Shown here: positions 11,536 through 22,439 of the stretch, one piece after another
How positions within the stretch are numbered: position 1 is the stretch's first letter
Layout: every line of letters starts with the position of its first letter
Origin: Ligustrum vulgare
Lineage: Eukaryota; Streptophyta; Magnoliopsida; Lamiales; Oleaceae
Direction of reading: 5' to 3'
NCBI GenBank assembly: GCA_963555705.1
Contig: OY743182.1
Coordinates: 51,774,592-51,838,591 of the forward strand
Length of the DNA stretch: 64,000 bases
Notes under the pieces: model-generated
Database searches by the model: none
What the model was told of the DNA's origin: nothing
What the model saw: the letters and a program-made list of their open reading frames with translations, nothing else
Program-made: the position numbers and the translations under genes

Positions 11536-11991
11536 TTGGCTCTAAAATTGGTAATCCTATCTTTACATTTATTGTTGTTGTTCTTGATAGTCAAAAAAAA
11601 AAAAAACGAAAATTACAAAAAAATTGGGGGAAATTAGTTGCCCATGAATATTTCATGATTCCTACATATTGGGCATTGTTGTTATCATCAATTTGAAAGT
11701 TTCTTTGGGATACATTTGAACAAACACTTGAAAATTCCAAACTATTCAAGTTGCATCCTAAGTGTTTGACAAAATGTTTCAAAGAGTGTTTCCATATTGA
11801 ATCCTACATTTCAATTACCAAACACATTCCTATTTGAATTCCTTGTGTCTTACATCGAGTTATTGTGTCTATACCCTTGAAAATCTTATTGATCAATTTC
11901 AAATCCTTACTTCCTTGTATAATGGCAAGCAACTAAATTCTACTTTCTATTGTGTCAATCCTTCCCTTTGCTTCCTTTGTTATTACACTCC

Positions 11992-13128
11992 ATGGCTAAT
12001 GCACATACTTCCAGTGGACAAGATTCTAATGCACAAACTCAAGAGTTGAGGGATATGATACAAGCTCTCACGGTTACTATGGCGGACATGGGGGGAAGGT
12101 TGGAGGGTAGATTAGCAAGGTTGGAGACTAGGAGGGAAGTTCCACCTCCAAGGGATGATAATGTTAGGAGGGGTGATAGGAGAAGGCCTAGAGATGAGTA
12201 TGAGGATGATGATGTTGATGATGATGAATTGGAGAGTGAAGGGGGTAGTGACCAAAATTGGAACATGGGTAGGAATAGAGGAGGTAGGAATGTGAGGGGA
12301 GTAGGTCGAGGTCATGGGAGGAACCCTAGGGGTAGGGATGGAGTGGATGGTAACCTTGGAAGTATTAAGATGAAAATTCCTTCTTTCCATGGGAAGAGTG
12401 ATCTGGATGCCTATTTAGAATGGGAGAGGAAGATGGAATTGATTTTTGAATGTCATAGGTACTCCGAGGATAAAAAGGTTAAGTTAGCGGTAGTGGAGTT
12501 TACCGACTATGCCTTAGCTTGGTGGGATAATTTATTACTCACTAGGAGAAGGAATTTCGAGGGTAGTGTGGATACTTGGGATGAGTTGAAGAGCCTTATG
12601 AGAAAAAGATTTGTACCAAGTCACTACTATAGGGGGCTCTATCAAAGACTACAAACTCTTACTCAAGGAACAAAGGGTGTTGAAGATTATTATAAGGAGT
12701 TGGAGAAAGCTTTGATGAGGGCCGACATAGAGGAGGATAGAGAAGCCACTATGGCTCGATTTATGAGTGGGTTGAATAGGGAGGTAGCCAATGTGGTTGA
12801 ATTACACCATTATGTTGAGATGGAGGAGTTGGTACACATGGCTATTAAAGTGGAGGCTCAATTGAAGAAGAAGGAGCAATTTAAAAGAAAGGGACAAGAA
12901 AAATTCTTGGGGGGTCCTAGTTCCAATTGGAAGTCTAAGTGGGGGAGTGAAAGGGTTGATAAGGCACCACTTAAGGACAATATTGAAACCTCCAAGGGAA
13001 AGGAAGTTGGCTTCGTCAGGGATAAACCAAAGGTTGTTCCTACCACTTCTAGGAGTCGGGATATAGAATGCTTCAAGTGTAGAGGGCGGGGGCATTATGC
13101 TAGAGAGTGCCCTAACAATATAGGGTGA
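11992..13128 (+). CDS. Gypsy gag polyprotein
   Basis: 378 codons from the first ATG (MANAHTSSGQ). The N-terminal third is coiled-coil-like, then Asp/Arg-rich and Gly/Arg-rich. A retrotransposon gag core (about residues 125-280; LEWERKMELIFECH, ALAWWDNLL, FVPSHY) is followed by a CCHC zinc knuckle (CFKCRGRGHYAREC, about 13069-13110). Gag forms the virus-like particle and binds element RNA. The ORF ends with TGA at 13126-13128, overlapping by one base the ATG of the next frame. Related elements usually read through as one gag-pol ORF (ending CPNxRVMI), so a 1-nt shift near 13118 is more likely than a natural stop. Confidence 0.85.
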   Translation: MANAHTSSGQDSNAQTQELRDMIQALTVTMADMGGRLEGRLARLETRREVPPPRDDNVRRGDRRRPRDEYEDDDVDDDELESEGGSDQNWNMGRNRGGRNVRGVGRGHGRNPRGRDGVDGNLGSIKMKIPSFHGKSDLDAYLEWERKMELIFECHRYSEDKKVKLAVVEFTDYALAWWDNLLLTRRRNFEGSVDTWDELKSLMRKRFVPSHYYRGLYQRLQTLTQGTKGVEDYYKELEKALMRADIEEDREATMARFMSGLNREVANVVELHHYVEMEELVHMAIKVEAQLKKKEQFKRKGQEKFLGGPSSNWKSKWGSERVDKAPLKDNIETSKGKEVGFVRDKPKVVPTTSRSRDIECFKCRGRGHYARECPNNIG

Positions 13129-13817
13129 TGATTATCAAAAATGGGGAGTGGTACTCGGAAGATGAAGAGGACGAAGAGGGGGTGCCATGTAGAGGAGATA
13201 GTGACGACGAGGAAGAAGAGGTGGAGGGAATTGTTAGTCCACCCAAGTCTTTAGTCACCATTAGGTCTCTCAACACCCAAGCTAAGGTTGATGATGCGGT
13301 TAAGCAAAGGGAGAATATCTTCCATACTAGGTGTCTTGTGAAGGACAAAGCGTGTAGTCTCATCATTGATGGGGGAAGTTGCACCAATGTAGTTAGCACT
13401 AGTATGGTAGAGAGGTTGGGATTACCTTTAATGCCACATCCTAATCCTTATAAGTTGCAATGGTTGAGTGATTATGGTGAGTTGAAAGTAAGCAAGCAAG
13501 TACTACTTATTTTCAACATAGGGACCTATGAGGATCAAGTACTATGTGATGTGGTGCCCATGCAAGCTACACATATATTATTGGGGAGACCATGGCAATA
13601 TGATAGGAGGGTATTGCATGATGGTAGGAAAAATCGGTATAGTTTCCAAATGAATGGAAAACCCGTGACACTCCTACCTTTGAGTCCGGAAGAAGTTTAC
13701 AAGGACCAATTGAAACTCAAGAAGGAGGAGGAGGAGGAAAAAGAAAGAAGAAAAAAAAAGATGGAGTTGAGTGAGGGACAAAAGGAAAGTGAAAAAAAAA
13801 AGAGGGGAAAAAAATAG
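13128..13817 (+). CDS. Gypsy aspartic protease segment of pol
   Basis: 229 codons in the frame following gag. The acidic leader ([13 protein letters not shown]) is followed by a protease core with active-site IIDGGSCTN (about 13362-13388) and [13 protein letters not shown] in place of DTG/DSG is common in plant chromovirus-type elements. The protease would cut the polyprotein inside the particle. The frame ends in an A/G homopolymer region (about 13788-13817) and the RT continues in another frame, so a slippage-type indel is probable. Confidence 0.8.
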   Translation: MIIKNGEWYSEDEEDEEGVPCRGDSDDEEEEVEGIVSPPKSLVTIRSLNTQAKVDDAVKQRENIFHTRCLVKDKACSLIIDGGSCTNVVSTSMVERLGLPLMPHPNPYKLQWLSDYGELKVSKQVLLIFNIGTYEDQVLCDVVPMQATHILLGRPWQYDRRVLHDGRKNRYSFQMNGKPVTLLPLSPEEVYKDQLKLKKEEEEEKERRKKKMELSEGQKESEKKKRGKK

Positions 13818-15935
13818 TGAGAAAAAAAATGAGGGGATGCAAGAAAAAAGAAAGAAAGCAAAAGAGATTGAGAAAAGAATGAATTTTTATGCGAGTAAAG
13901 GTGATGTGGAGAGAGCTTTAAAAGAAAATCATTCTATTCTTTTGATGGTGTATAAGGAGTCCCTCCTTACACTTGACGACCCTCACACTTCCCTCCCCAC
14001 TTTAGCTATTTCTTTGTTGCAGGAGTTCGAGGATGTCTTTCCGGAGGAGATGCCTAGTGGGCTTCCACCCATTAGAGGCATCGAGCATCAAATTGATTTC
14101 ATCCCCGGAGCCGTCATTCCAAATAGACCGGCATACCGAAGCAATCCAGAGGAGACCAAGGAACTCCAAAAACAAGTTGAGGAGTTGATGAGTAAAGGAT
14201 ATGTTCGTGAGAGCATGAGTCCTTGTGCCGTTCCCGTGCTACTAGTGCCCAAGAAGGATGGAACCTTTAGAATGTGCGTCGATTTCCGAGCCATTAACAA
14301 CATAACGGTAAAGTATCGACACCCCATTCCTAGGTTAGATGATACGCTAGATGAGTTGCATGGTTCGTGCATTTTTAGTAAAATCGACTTGAGAAGTGGA
14401 TACCATCAAATTAGGATGAGGGAAGGAGATGAATGGAAAACCGCTTTTAAAACTAAATATGGTTTATATGAGTGGTTGGTTATGCCCTTCGGTCTCACTA
14501 ATGCACCGAGCACTTTTATGAGATTAATGAACCATATTTTGCATGCATTCATTGGGAAATTTGTGGTAGTTTACTTCGATGATATTTTGCTTTATAGCAA
14601 AATTTTGAATGAGCATATTGAACACTTGAGGAGTGTGCTTGTGGTTTTGAAAGGAGAACAATTGTATGCTAACCTCAACAAGTGTAATTTCTGCATGGAG
14701 AGTGTGGTCTTCCTTGGATTTGTAGTTAGTACTAAGGGAATAGAGGTCGATGAGGAGAAGATCAAAGCCATTAAGGAATGGCCCACTCCCACAAGTGCCA
14801 CCGAGGTAAGAAGCTTCCATGGGTTAGCTAGTTTTTACCGTTGTTTTGTCGAGGATTTTAGCACACTAGCTTCACCACTTACCGAGGTTGTCAAAAAGCA
14901 TGTTGGGTTTAAATGGGGGGAGGCGCAAGAAAAGGCCTTTAATGAAATAAAGAACAAATTGTGCACTGCCCCGGTTTTATCCTTGCCTAATTTTGATAAA
15001 ACTTTTGAGATTGAATGTGATGCTTCAGGCACAGGTATTGGAGCAGTTTTGATGCAGGAGAAAAGGCCGATTGCCTACTTTAGCGAGAAGCTCAGTGGAG
15101 CCGCCCTGAACTACCCCACCTATGACAAGGAGCTCTATGGGTTGGTGAGATCGTTAGAGACATGGCACCACTACTTGTGGCCTAGAGAGTTCGTCATCCA
15201 CACCGACCATGAGTCATTGAATCACTTGAAGGGGCAAGGGAAGTTGAGCAAGAGGCATGCCAAATGGGTGGAGTACGTGGAAACTTTTTCCTATGTTATC
15301 AAATACAAACAAGGTAAGGAGAATGTGGTAGCTGACGCCCTTTCTCGAAGGTATGCTCTTATTACTACCTTGAGTGCTAAATTGTTGGGTTTTGAGAGCA
15401 TTAAGGACTTGTATGCGCATGATGCGGATTTTGCTAGTATATTTATATCATGTGAGAGGGTTGGATTTGGTAAGTATTATAGGCATGAGGGGTTTTTGTT
15501 TCGAGAAGGTAAACTTTGTTTGTCAAATTGCTCATTGAGGGAGTTGATGGTAAGGGAGGCCCATGGCGGGGGATTAATGGGTCACTTTGGGGTAAGGAGA
15601 ACCTTGGAAATCTTACAAGAACATTTCTTTTGGCCTAAAATGAGTAGAGATGTTGGGAGAATTTGTTCGAGGTGCATAACTTGTAGGAAGGCCAAGTCCA
15701 AGGTAGAACCGCATGGATTATATACACCCCTACCTGTCCCTAGTGAACCTTGGACGGAAATTTCTATGGACTTCATTTTAGGATTTCCTAGGTCAAAGAA
15801 AGGTAGTGATTCCATCTTTGTGGTTGTAGATAGGTTTAGTAAAATGGCGCATTTCCTTGCTTGTCATAAAACCGATGATGCCATTCATATAGCCGACCTA
15901 TTCTTTAGGGAGATAGTGCGACTCCATGGGTTCCT
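13818..15935 (+). pseudogene. Gypsy RT, RNase H and integrase N-terminal part
   Basis: The open frame spans 13771-16080, but only to about 15930 is it the real one. It shows RT blocks ([23 protein letters not shown], catalytic [12 protein letters not shown] near 14572), RNase H ([17 protein letters not shown] near 15010, HTDHESL, ADALSRR near 15330), the integrase HHCC finger (H near 15580, [11 protein letters not shown] near 15664-15700) and the first catalytic Asp (MDFILGFPR near 15763). One base is missing at 'catgggttcctagg' (about 15926-15940). After it the frame yields nonsense and the integrase continues in frame 3. In life the enzyme copies RNA to DNA and integrates it into the nucleus. 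Confidence 0.9.
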
Positions 15936-16889
15936 AGGAGCATTGTGTCGGATAGGGACGTTAAATTCCTTAGCCACTTTTGGAAGGTCTTGTGGGGGAA
16001 ATTGGGAACTAAACTTTTGTTTTCAACAACTTGTCATCCCCAAACCGATGGCCAAACTGAGGTGGTTAATAGAACTTTAACACAACTTCTTCGCATCGTC
16101 CTTAAGGGCAACCTAAAGAATTGGGAAGAATGTTTACCTTTTGTTGAATTTGCATATAATCGAAGTGTTCATTCTACTACTTCTTTTTCTCCATTCGAGA
16201 TTGTTTATGGTTTTAACCCTCTAACTCCTTTGGATTTGATTCCGTTACCTATTGATGAACGAGGTAGTTTAGATGGGAAAAGAAAGGCGGAGTTGGTAAA
16301 ATCTCTCCACGAGAAAGTCAAGCTCCAAATCGAGAAGAAGAACGAACAATATGCCTCCAGTGCCAACAAAGGTAGAAAACGAATGACATTTGAGGTCGGT
16401 GATTGGGTATGGTTGCATTTGAGGAAGGAGCGGTTCCCGAATCAAAGAAAATCAAAACTACAATCACGTGGTGATGGCCCCTTCCAAATCCTAGAGAAAA
16501 TCAATGACAATGCCTACAAGCTTGACCTTCCTGGTGAGTACAATGTATCGGCTTCTTTTAACATCTCTGACTTATCCCCTTTTGATGCAGGTGAAGATTC
16601 GAGGTCGAATCCTTTTCAAGAGGGAGGGGATGATGAGAATCCAGGGAGTCATTCGAGTCAAAGTCAAACAGGTCAACCCTTTATCAGAATACCGGTGGGG
16701 CCCATGAAAAGATCCAAGGCTAAAAAGGTCCAAGAGTCGATGGCGGGACTCATTTTCAAGCTCCGAAATCAAGTCCACATGGAAGAGAGCAAGATCGAGG
16801 TCAATTGCCTAAGTTTTGAAGTTCAGGACATTTCGGTCGACCGAAATGTCCTATGGTCGACCGAAACTCTGCAGGCTTTTGAGGGATAG
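15936..16889 (+). pseudogene. Gypsy integrase C-terminal part, extending into the 3' LTR
   Basis: This frame resumes the integrase core: second Asp (SDRDVKFL near 15945) and catalytic Glu ([10 protein letters not shown] near 16040-16065), then the GPF/Y-like stretch (RGDGPFQILEKINDNAYKLDLP). It passes through the purine tract and across the LTR boundary at 16631 without a stop and ends at 16889. The LTR-encoded tail holds IPVGPMKRSKAKKVQESMAGLI, similar in style to the C-terminal CR motif of CRM elements (recognition, not alignment). No canonical chromodomain is seen. Confidence 0.8.
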
Positions 16890-17402
16890 CTTCAGGCAGG
16901 ATCGGCCGACCTTTGTACAACCAAAACTGCCAATTCGGTCGACCAGGTGTTCGACCGAAATAGTTTCGGTCGACCAGTTCGGTCGACCGAAAGTCCCCAG
17001 AATAGAATAGAGGGGTTTTTTGTGCAATTTTGCAAACTTTCTTTTCTTTCAATTTGTATATCTTCTTGTAAAGCCTCAAACCCTAATTAGTTTTTGGAAC
17101 ATTGAAGAGCACTCCTTGAGAGTTTGAGAGGTAAAAATCATTTCTTTATCTTGTAACATTTTCTTGGAATTTATTTCAACTTATATATTGAGGGCTTGTT
17201 CTTGTGTATTTGTTGATATTTATTCCACAAGTCTTGGTATTTGTCTTAATCTCTCCATTGGGCTAGGGTTAACTTTCCTTAGAATTTTGGTTAGGTTAAA
17301 CTTGGGTCAAGATTTCTCATTTATTACCTATTTTAGCTTTCTTGGGTTGATACATTATTGTTGTGGGAATTTTTGGTTTAATCACCAAAGGGGTTCGCAT
17401 CA
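16631..17402 (+). repeat. 3' LTR of the gypsy element
   Basis: 772 bp, starting directly after the polypurine tract and ending GTTCGCATCA before the TSD. Palindromic TTCGGTCGACCGAA-type words cluster at about 16830-16995. Confidence 0.95.
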
Positions 17403-17407
17403 ATACT

Positions 17408-18819
17408 ATTATTGTAAATTATATTTGATATCTAGGCAATTGATTATTTACCAGAAGTGAATTCTAGAATTGGGAAATGAATAATGTTTAAATATTCACC
17501 ACAAGTGAATTCTAAACCTGATTATTCACTAGAAGTGAAACAATTCTAGATTTAAAAAATGCAATCGATCAAACATTGCTTAATATAGAATGTTATGATA
17601 TCATAAATGAGCTATGAACGATTTATATAAAGATCATCGTAAATGATATGTTTGATGAAAAGATTCGAGATTGCATCAATATACTTGTAATATTTCATGA
17701 AGGGAATAAATACGTGCTGCACTCTTTTTCCCTTAGCCGAGGTTTTGTCCCACGTGATTTTCCTAGCAAGGTTTTTAATGATGCAGCAGTTATGGTGTAT
17801 TAATGAGAATAATGTATTTTTTTCCCTTCGCAAAGGTTTTGTCCTGCAGGATTTTTCTAGCAAAGTTTTTGAGACATTATCATAACTATTTATGAGCTAT
17901 AATTCAACAACACATTTTTGTGCTGGAATGATATAACAAATGAAGAAATTCATAGCCACCTTATGAAAAGTGTAATGTCGATAAAAAGAATAAAACCATA
18001 TCAAGGTCCTAATTGTACGATTGAAAATTCAACTGTGCCAAGAGAGGCTACATCAGTATTTTATGATCCAGTCCATTCTATGCAAATCCTTGTTGCAATC
18101 GACAAATAATCCAAAAAATGTAGACTGTTCGGATCCATTAAGGTGTCATAGACAAAAGAGGGTTCAACACCTTCTCCGATTCGATTGACCACTTCCTGCC
18201 CCCAATTCCTTCCAGATACGTGAATTAGGAGGGATGTCATTGCTCAAAAAGTTCAAGTGGGTTTTCAGAACTTGGCCCACTTTATCTTCAAGCACTTCCT
18301 TGGAATCCCCCAGTTCCATTTGGGGAATGCCATTTCGTTTTAAGTAGTTCGAGTATGCTCTCGGGAAGATGGTTCAAAAGAAGACGCTTCTGGCATCTTA
18401 CAATCGAAACAAGAAAAGAATATATATATATATATATATTCCAGACGAAAGATGAGACCAATGTTCCAGAGGTTCATTAATACTTGGTTGTACACTTCAG
18501 GGAGAGAATCATGATGTACTCTTTTTTCTTCATCCATGTTTTGTCCTACAAGGTTTTCCTTACAAGGTTTTAATTAGACAACGACTGTATTTTTTTCCTT
18601 CCTTCGTGTTTTATTCCGCCTGGTTTTATTGGCAAAGTTTTAACGAGACAGCAATTCTGAATTCCAAGCTTCAACACATGATTTGTTCTACTTATCACTT
18701 GATGTCATTTCGAACAGTAGACTCATTGATTCATGATGACCAATACTAGGGAGAGTAGCTGTACTCTTTTTCCTTCGCTCAAATTTTATCCCACTAAATT
18801 TTTTTAGCAAGGTTTTAAC
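17408..18819 (+). other. 3' region of the old copia-like element
   Basis: Starts with 'accagaagtgaattcta' words (17447-17545), then has at least five scattered copies of a motif of the type ctttttccctt...ggttttgtccca...ttttcctagcaaggtttt (near 17724, 17820, 18525, 18590 and 18765). This style is familiar to me from the 3' untranslated ends of plant copia elements just before the polypurine tract. After the younger copia insertion it resumes at 25030-25066 and runs into the 3' LTR. Confidence 0.6.
18120..18535 (-). other. Exon-like antisense stretch, unidentified
   Basis: On the minus strand, 18340-18120 reads openly in pieces (for example FLSNDIPPNSRIWKELG), and 18535-18440 gives another short open piece, separated by a (TA) microsatellite at 18420-18439. 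Composition looks coding compared with the surroundings. I do not recognise the protein. It may be a captured gene fragment within the old copia. Confidence 0.3.
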
Positions 18820-19175
18820 TGTTGGGTTTAATCTTTTATGTGGGCTACATAGTTAATTACAATTATATGGGCTATCTAAATCAGTAGGGGCCAATTAAGT
18901 GTGATCTAAATATTGGGCCCTAGAAACATCTATTGGTATGAACTTTGCAATGTGTAAAGACCCGATAACCTAACTAGGATTGATGAAAACCAAATTAGCT
19001 ATTATAAAAGGACAACAATTGTGGTTATGGTCCCCAAGTCAAATTATAACTGTTCGTGTCATTCGTGTCCATCGCGAGAGGAAAATATGTTGAACAATAA
19101 GGAATTTGACTGTGAAAGATCAAACCCTGGTTTAATCAGATTCAATGGATCCATGTATGTTTCCAGTTTGTTATA
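18820..19175 (+). repeat. 5' LTR (partial) of the decayed copia
   Basis: About 350 bp closely match 24618-24970. Homology stops near 19175, whereas the 3' LTR runs ~50 bp further to its CA end. The end of the 5' LTR and the PBS are therefore missing or displaced. No TGGTATCAGAGC was seen downstream. Confidence 0.8.
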
Positions 19176-19399
19176 TACATACACGTTTGACTCCATTACG
19201 TGAGTATTATATGTATAACAATATTCAAACCTAATGCATACAGAAATCAAGAAATGCTTCCTACGGAATCCAGTTACATATTTGCATCAATTTTGGTTGT
19301 GTATATATATGGACTTTGGTTTGGTGTTGAATCTGATTTTCATGATTTTTCGAATTGGGTATTCAGCATATATATGTATACAGATTTAAAGTGTGGGCC

Positions 19400-19830
19400 A
19401 AGTGTATTATTGTGGTAATTTGGATGGAGAATTTGATTTTGGGTTTCTAACTGCCATGCCATGGATGAAATGTTGAATCTGAGAATATGTATATGGATAT
19501 GAATTGTTATTTGAGTTGGAGAAAACCAGCGCCGACGATGGACGGAGACGGAACAGAAGGTAGCCGCGCACGACTGCTGCCTGTCTTACTGCCACTGATT
19601 GTTGGTGTTGCGGCTTCGCTTCGCTGCGGACGCAGCCTGCTTGAGGTAGATGGTGAAGCGCCAGCGATGGGTGCTGCACCGATGGTACAGGCGAGCATCT
19701 TCGGTGATGGCGCTGCCCGATTTGCGGCGGCGGGGGTGGCAGCAGCTAGGGTTTGTAAACCTAGCTGCTGCGTAATTGAAGCATGGGCCTTCGTTGGAAA
19801 TAAAGTTAATTCGGGGGTTTGAAGTGCAAT
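19400..19830. other. GC-rich block of unknown origin inside the copia
   Basis: An abrupt GC-rich stretch (about 19525-19790) contains two overlapping open frames on opposite strands (111 aa plus, 90 aa minus), both low in recognisable motifs. It is unlike the rest of the element and may be captured genic or GC-rich leader DNA. Confidence 0.35.
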
Positions 19831-19884
19831 TTCCTATATTTTGATATGTTTTTTGCGCTTCAAGTCCTAGGTTATTAAGATTTT

Positions 19885-20475
19885 GATTTTGATCCCTGAA
19901 ATTATGGAATTAATAACTAAGCCCCCTAAAGTTACAAATTATTAAAGTTGGGGCCTTTAAAGTTAAGAGTTATATAATTAAGCCTATAAAGTTTGAGAAT
20001 TTTCTAAAATAGCCCCTTAAGTTTGGAGATTTTCTAAATTGGCACTTAAGTTTGGAGATTTCCTAAATTGGCACCTAAATTTTGGAATTCTTCTAAATTG
20101 ACCACTAGGGTTTTGTGAAATTGTAATTAAGCACCTTTAAAAAAGGATTTCTTTTGAACTGGCTACTAAAGTTTTATAAAATTTCAATTTAACCCCCAAA
20201 TTAAGGATTTCTTCATAATTGGCCTATGAAGTTTTGATTTATTCAAATTTGATCAATAAATTTTGGATTTTACAACTCCAAGTCCCTAAAGTTTTGAAGT
20301 TTTAGAATTTAGGCCCTCAAGTCTTAGATCCCTATAATTCTAGAATTATTGACCCTTGGGCTCTTAAAGTTACAGGAATTAGAATCAAACCCTTAAAATT
20401 TCTGGAATTAAATATTAGGCCCTTAAAGTTCTAGGAATTAAGAATTTGGCCATTAAAGTTTAGGATCTAAATCTT
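19885..20475. repeat. ~30-nt periodic degenerate array
   Basis: Around twenty imperfect units, each starting like 'ccctaaagtttgg' and separated by 29-32 nt (for example 19894, 19925, 19954, 19983, 20015, 20044, 20074). Similar arrays occur in unrelated sequence at 32005-32265 and, in inverted orientation, near 52174-52380. Confidence 0.8.
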
Positions 20476-20505
20476 CTTACTGTTAAAATCCTTCAGATCC
20501 ATCAA

Positions 20506-21245
20506 TTGTCTTGTATTTCGAGATAAATTAATCGAAACGACACATTGCCAAGTAATCTCTGTCGTGTAGATTTACTTATTTTGAAATATAAAAACGAATG
20601 TGTCTGTTGTTTTATGCGAGCAGTGATCGGCCCAAATGAAGGTTACTGTTTAGCCAAATGACAGACACACGTGCGTTAATAAATATACGATGATCATCGG
20701 ATTAATCATGTGAACAATGAGTCGGTTCAAAGAAAGGCTTATTGTTTGAAAGATTGAATAGTGTCTACCATTTATGCGAACAGTGATCGGCCCAAAGAAA
20801 TGTTATTATTTGGCCAAATGACAGACACAGGTGCGATTATAAATATATGATTATCATCAAGTTAATCATGTGGACGACGAGTCGATCGAAATAAAGGGCT
20901 ATTGTCTGACGTATTGAATACCGATATTTGATTATTGCATTAAGAGTATCTTGGCCAGATGAAATATGAAAATTGTCTTATATTTCAAAATAAATCGATT
21001 GAAACGACATGTTGCCAAAGTAACCTCTGTTGTGTAGATTTGTTTAATTTTGAAATGTGAAGATGCCTGTGTTTGTTATTTATGCAAACTTTGATTGGCC
21101 CAAAGTAAGGTCACTGTTTGGCCAAATGACAAACACACTTGTGGTAATAAATATGTGATTATTACAAAAGTATATCACGTGGATAATAAGTCGGTCCAAA
21201 GAAAGGCTTATTGTCTGATAGATTTATTGTGTATATTTAATTACT
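20506..21245. repeat. 467-bp tandem repeat with 160-bp subrepeats
   Basis: 'ttgtcttgtatttcgag' at 20506 recurs as 'ttgtcttatatttcaaa' at 20973. 'tttatgcgagcagtgatcgg' at 20611 recurs at 20771 and 21079. The units share words such as 'ggccaaatgacagacaca' and 'aataaatatatgat'. This is in the leader/gag-proximal part of the decayed copia. No ORF spans it. Confidence 0.8.
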
Positions 21246-22439
21246 GCATGGAGAATACCACTTACAAGTTGATATTTTTGTCCAAAGACTAAATATCAAT
21301 ATTGTGCTAGGTATCTTGTAATTGGGCCCACCATTATTTTAATTTTTCCTGATTTCGATTCAGTTATTGATTCTGCTTCTACAATATCTGTCATTAACTC
21401 TATTCTCATGTTTAATGGCACGAAATTCAAAATTGGAAAGAGAAAGTTATGATTGTTTTCGGTTACATGGATCTTGACCTTGCACTTTGGATAGAACGAT
21501 CACATGTTCTCACTAATATAAGTTCCATGAAATGGACGTAGAGAAGTGGGACCGTTCTAATCAAAGAGTCTTATGATCATGTAATGTTCCATTTAGAAAA
21601 TTATAGTGTCTAATCTTGCTTTTAAATTAAAGGCACGAAAGGTAGAGCGGTCTTTGGACTTGCTCGTGCATCTGGCTTTGCTTTCTCTTCATGTACAATA
21701 CAATCAGTTTAAAGTGAGTTACAACACCCAACTATATAAATGGACTCTTAATAAGTTCATATCTCACTGTGTGCAAGAAGAGAAAATACTTAAGCGGGAT
21801 AGGACAAAAAGTATTCACTTGTCAACAACTCATCAAAATAAGAAAAGGAAAATGGGGAAAGGAAGCTGCAGTTAAGGTACCACAAAATTGCAAAATAACA
21901 GAATAAGAAATTTACCTATTACTTTTGCAATAAAGGTGGACAATAAATAAGGAATGCCTCAAACTGGGTGTTAAGAAAGGTGTGCTTCTCGTTTTGGACA
22001 GATTCGAAGTTAATTTAACTTTTTTACCTATACACACTTGGTGAGTGATTCTAGTACTACCACTCACATGAGGGTGACTATGCATGGTTGCCTGTAAAGC
22101 TGACATCCAATTGATGCTGAAAGATTCATCTATTAGGGAAACGGTAATACAGTTACAGTTGAGGCTATAAGGAATTTTAGGTTATTATTAAGGACTGGTC
22201 ATTATTTGATTTTAGAAGAGACTTCTAAAGTATCGTCTTTTAGACGAAATTTGATTTATGTTTCTCATATTGAACAAATTCGGTTATTATTGTTCATTTG
22301 GAAACAATAAAGTTAGACTTTTCATAATTCAAATCTTGTTGGACCAATCATTTATCTTTAAATGATAACCTATATTTATTGGATAAACTTGCCTCGTATA
22401 ATGAAACTTTGCATATCAGTTAACATGGTACAAAACATA

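Larger units (their letters stand above)
10739..17402 (+). mobile_element. Complete Ty3/gypsy element, CRM-like, TSD ATACT
   Basis: A 6664-bp element is bounded by LTRs with TGATG...CATCA ends and an exact TSD ATACT (10734-10738, 17403-17407). A canonical tRNA-Met PBS and a purine tract (agagggagggga, 16619-16630) lie in the expected places. Order: gag, protease, RT, RNase H, integrase. The LTRs differ by about a dozen substitutions and two repeat-number indels, so the insertion is fairly young, but three frame breaks make it non-autonomous. RT residues and pol coding that runs into the 3' LTR suggest the CRM branch of chromoviruses, from motif recognition only. Confidence 0.92.

Noticed and set aside
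11950..11991. Upstream extension of gypsy gag
   Set aside because: Starts at a TTG. The first ATG at 11992 gives the usual gag N-terminus.
13112..16070. Long antisense ORFs within the gypsy (for example 13112-13399, 14524-14820)
   Set aside because: Shadows of gag and pol coding frames.
19487..19822. 111-aa plus-strand ORF in the GC-rich block as a gene
   Set aside because: An overlapping open frame exists on the other strand and no motif is seen; GC content alone explains the lack of stops.
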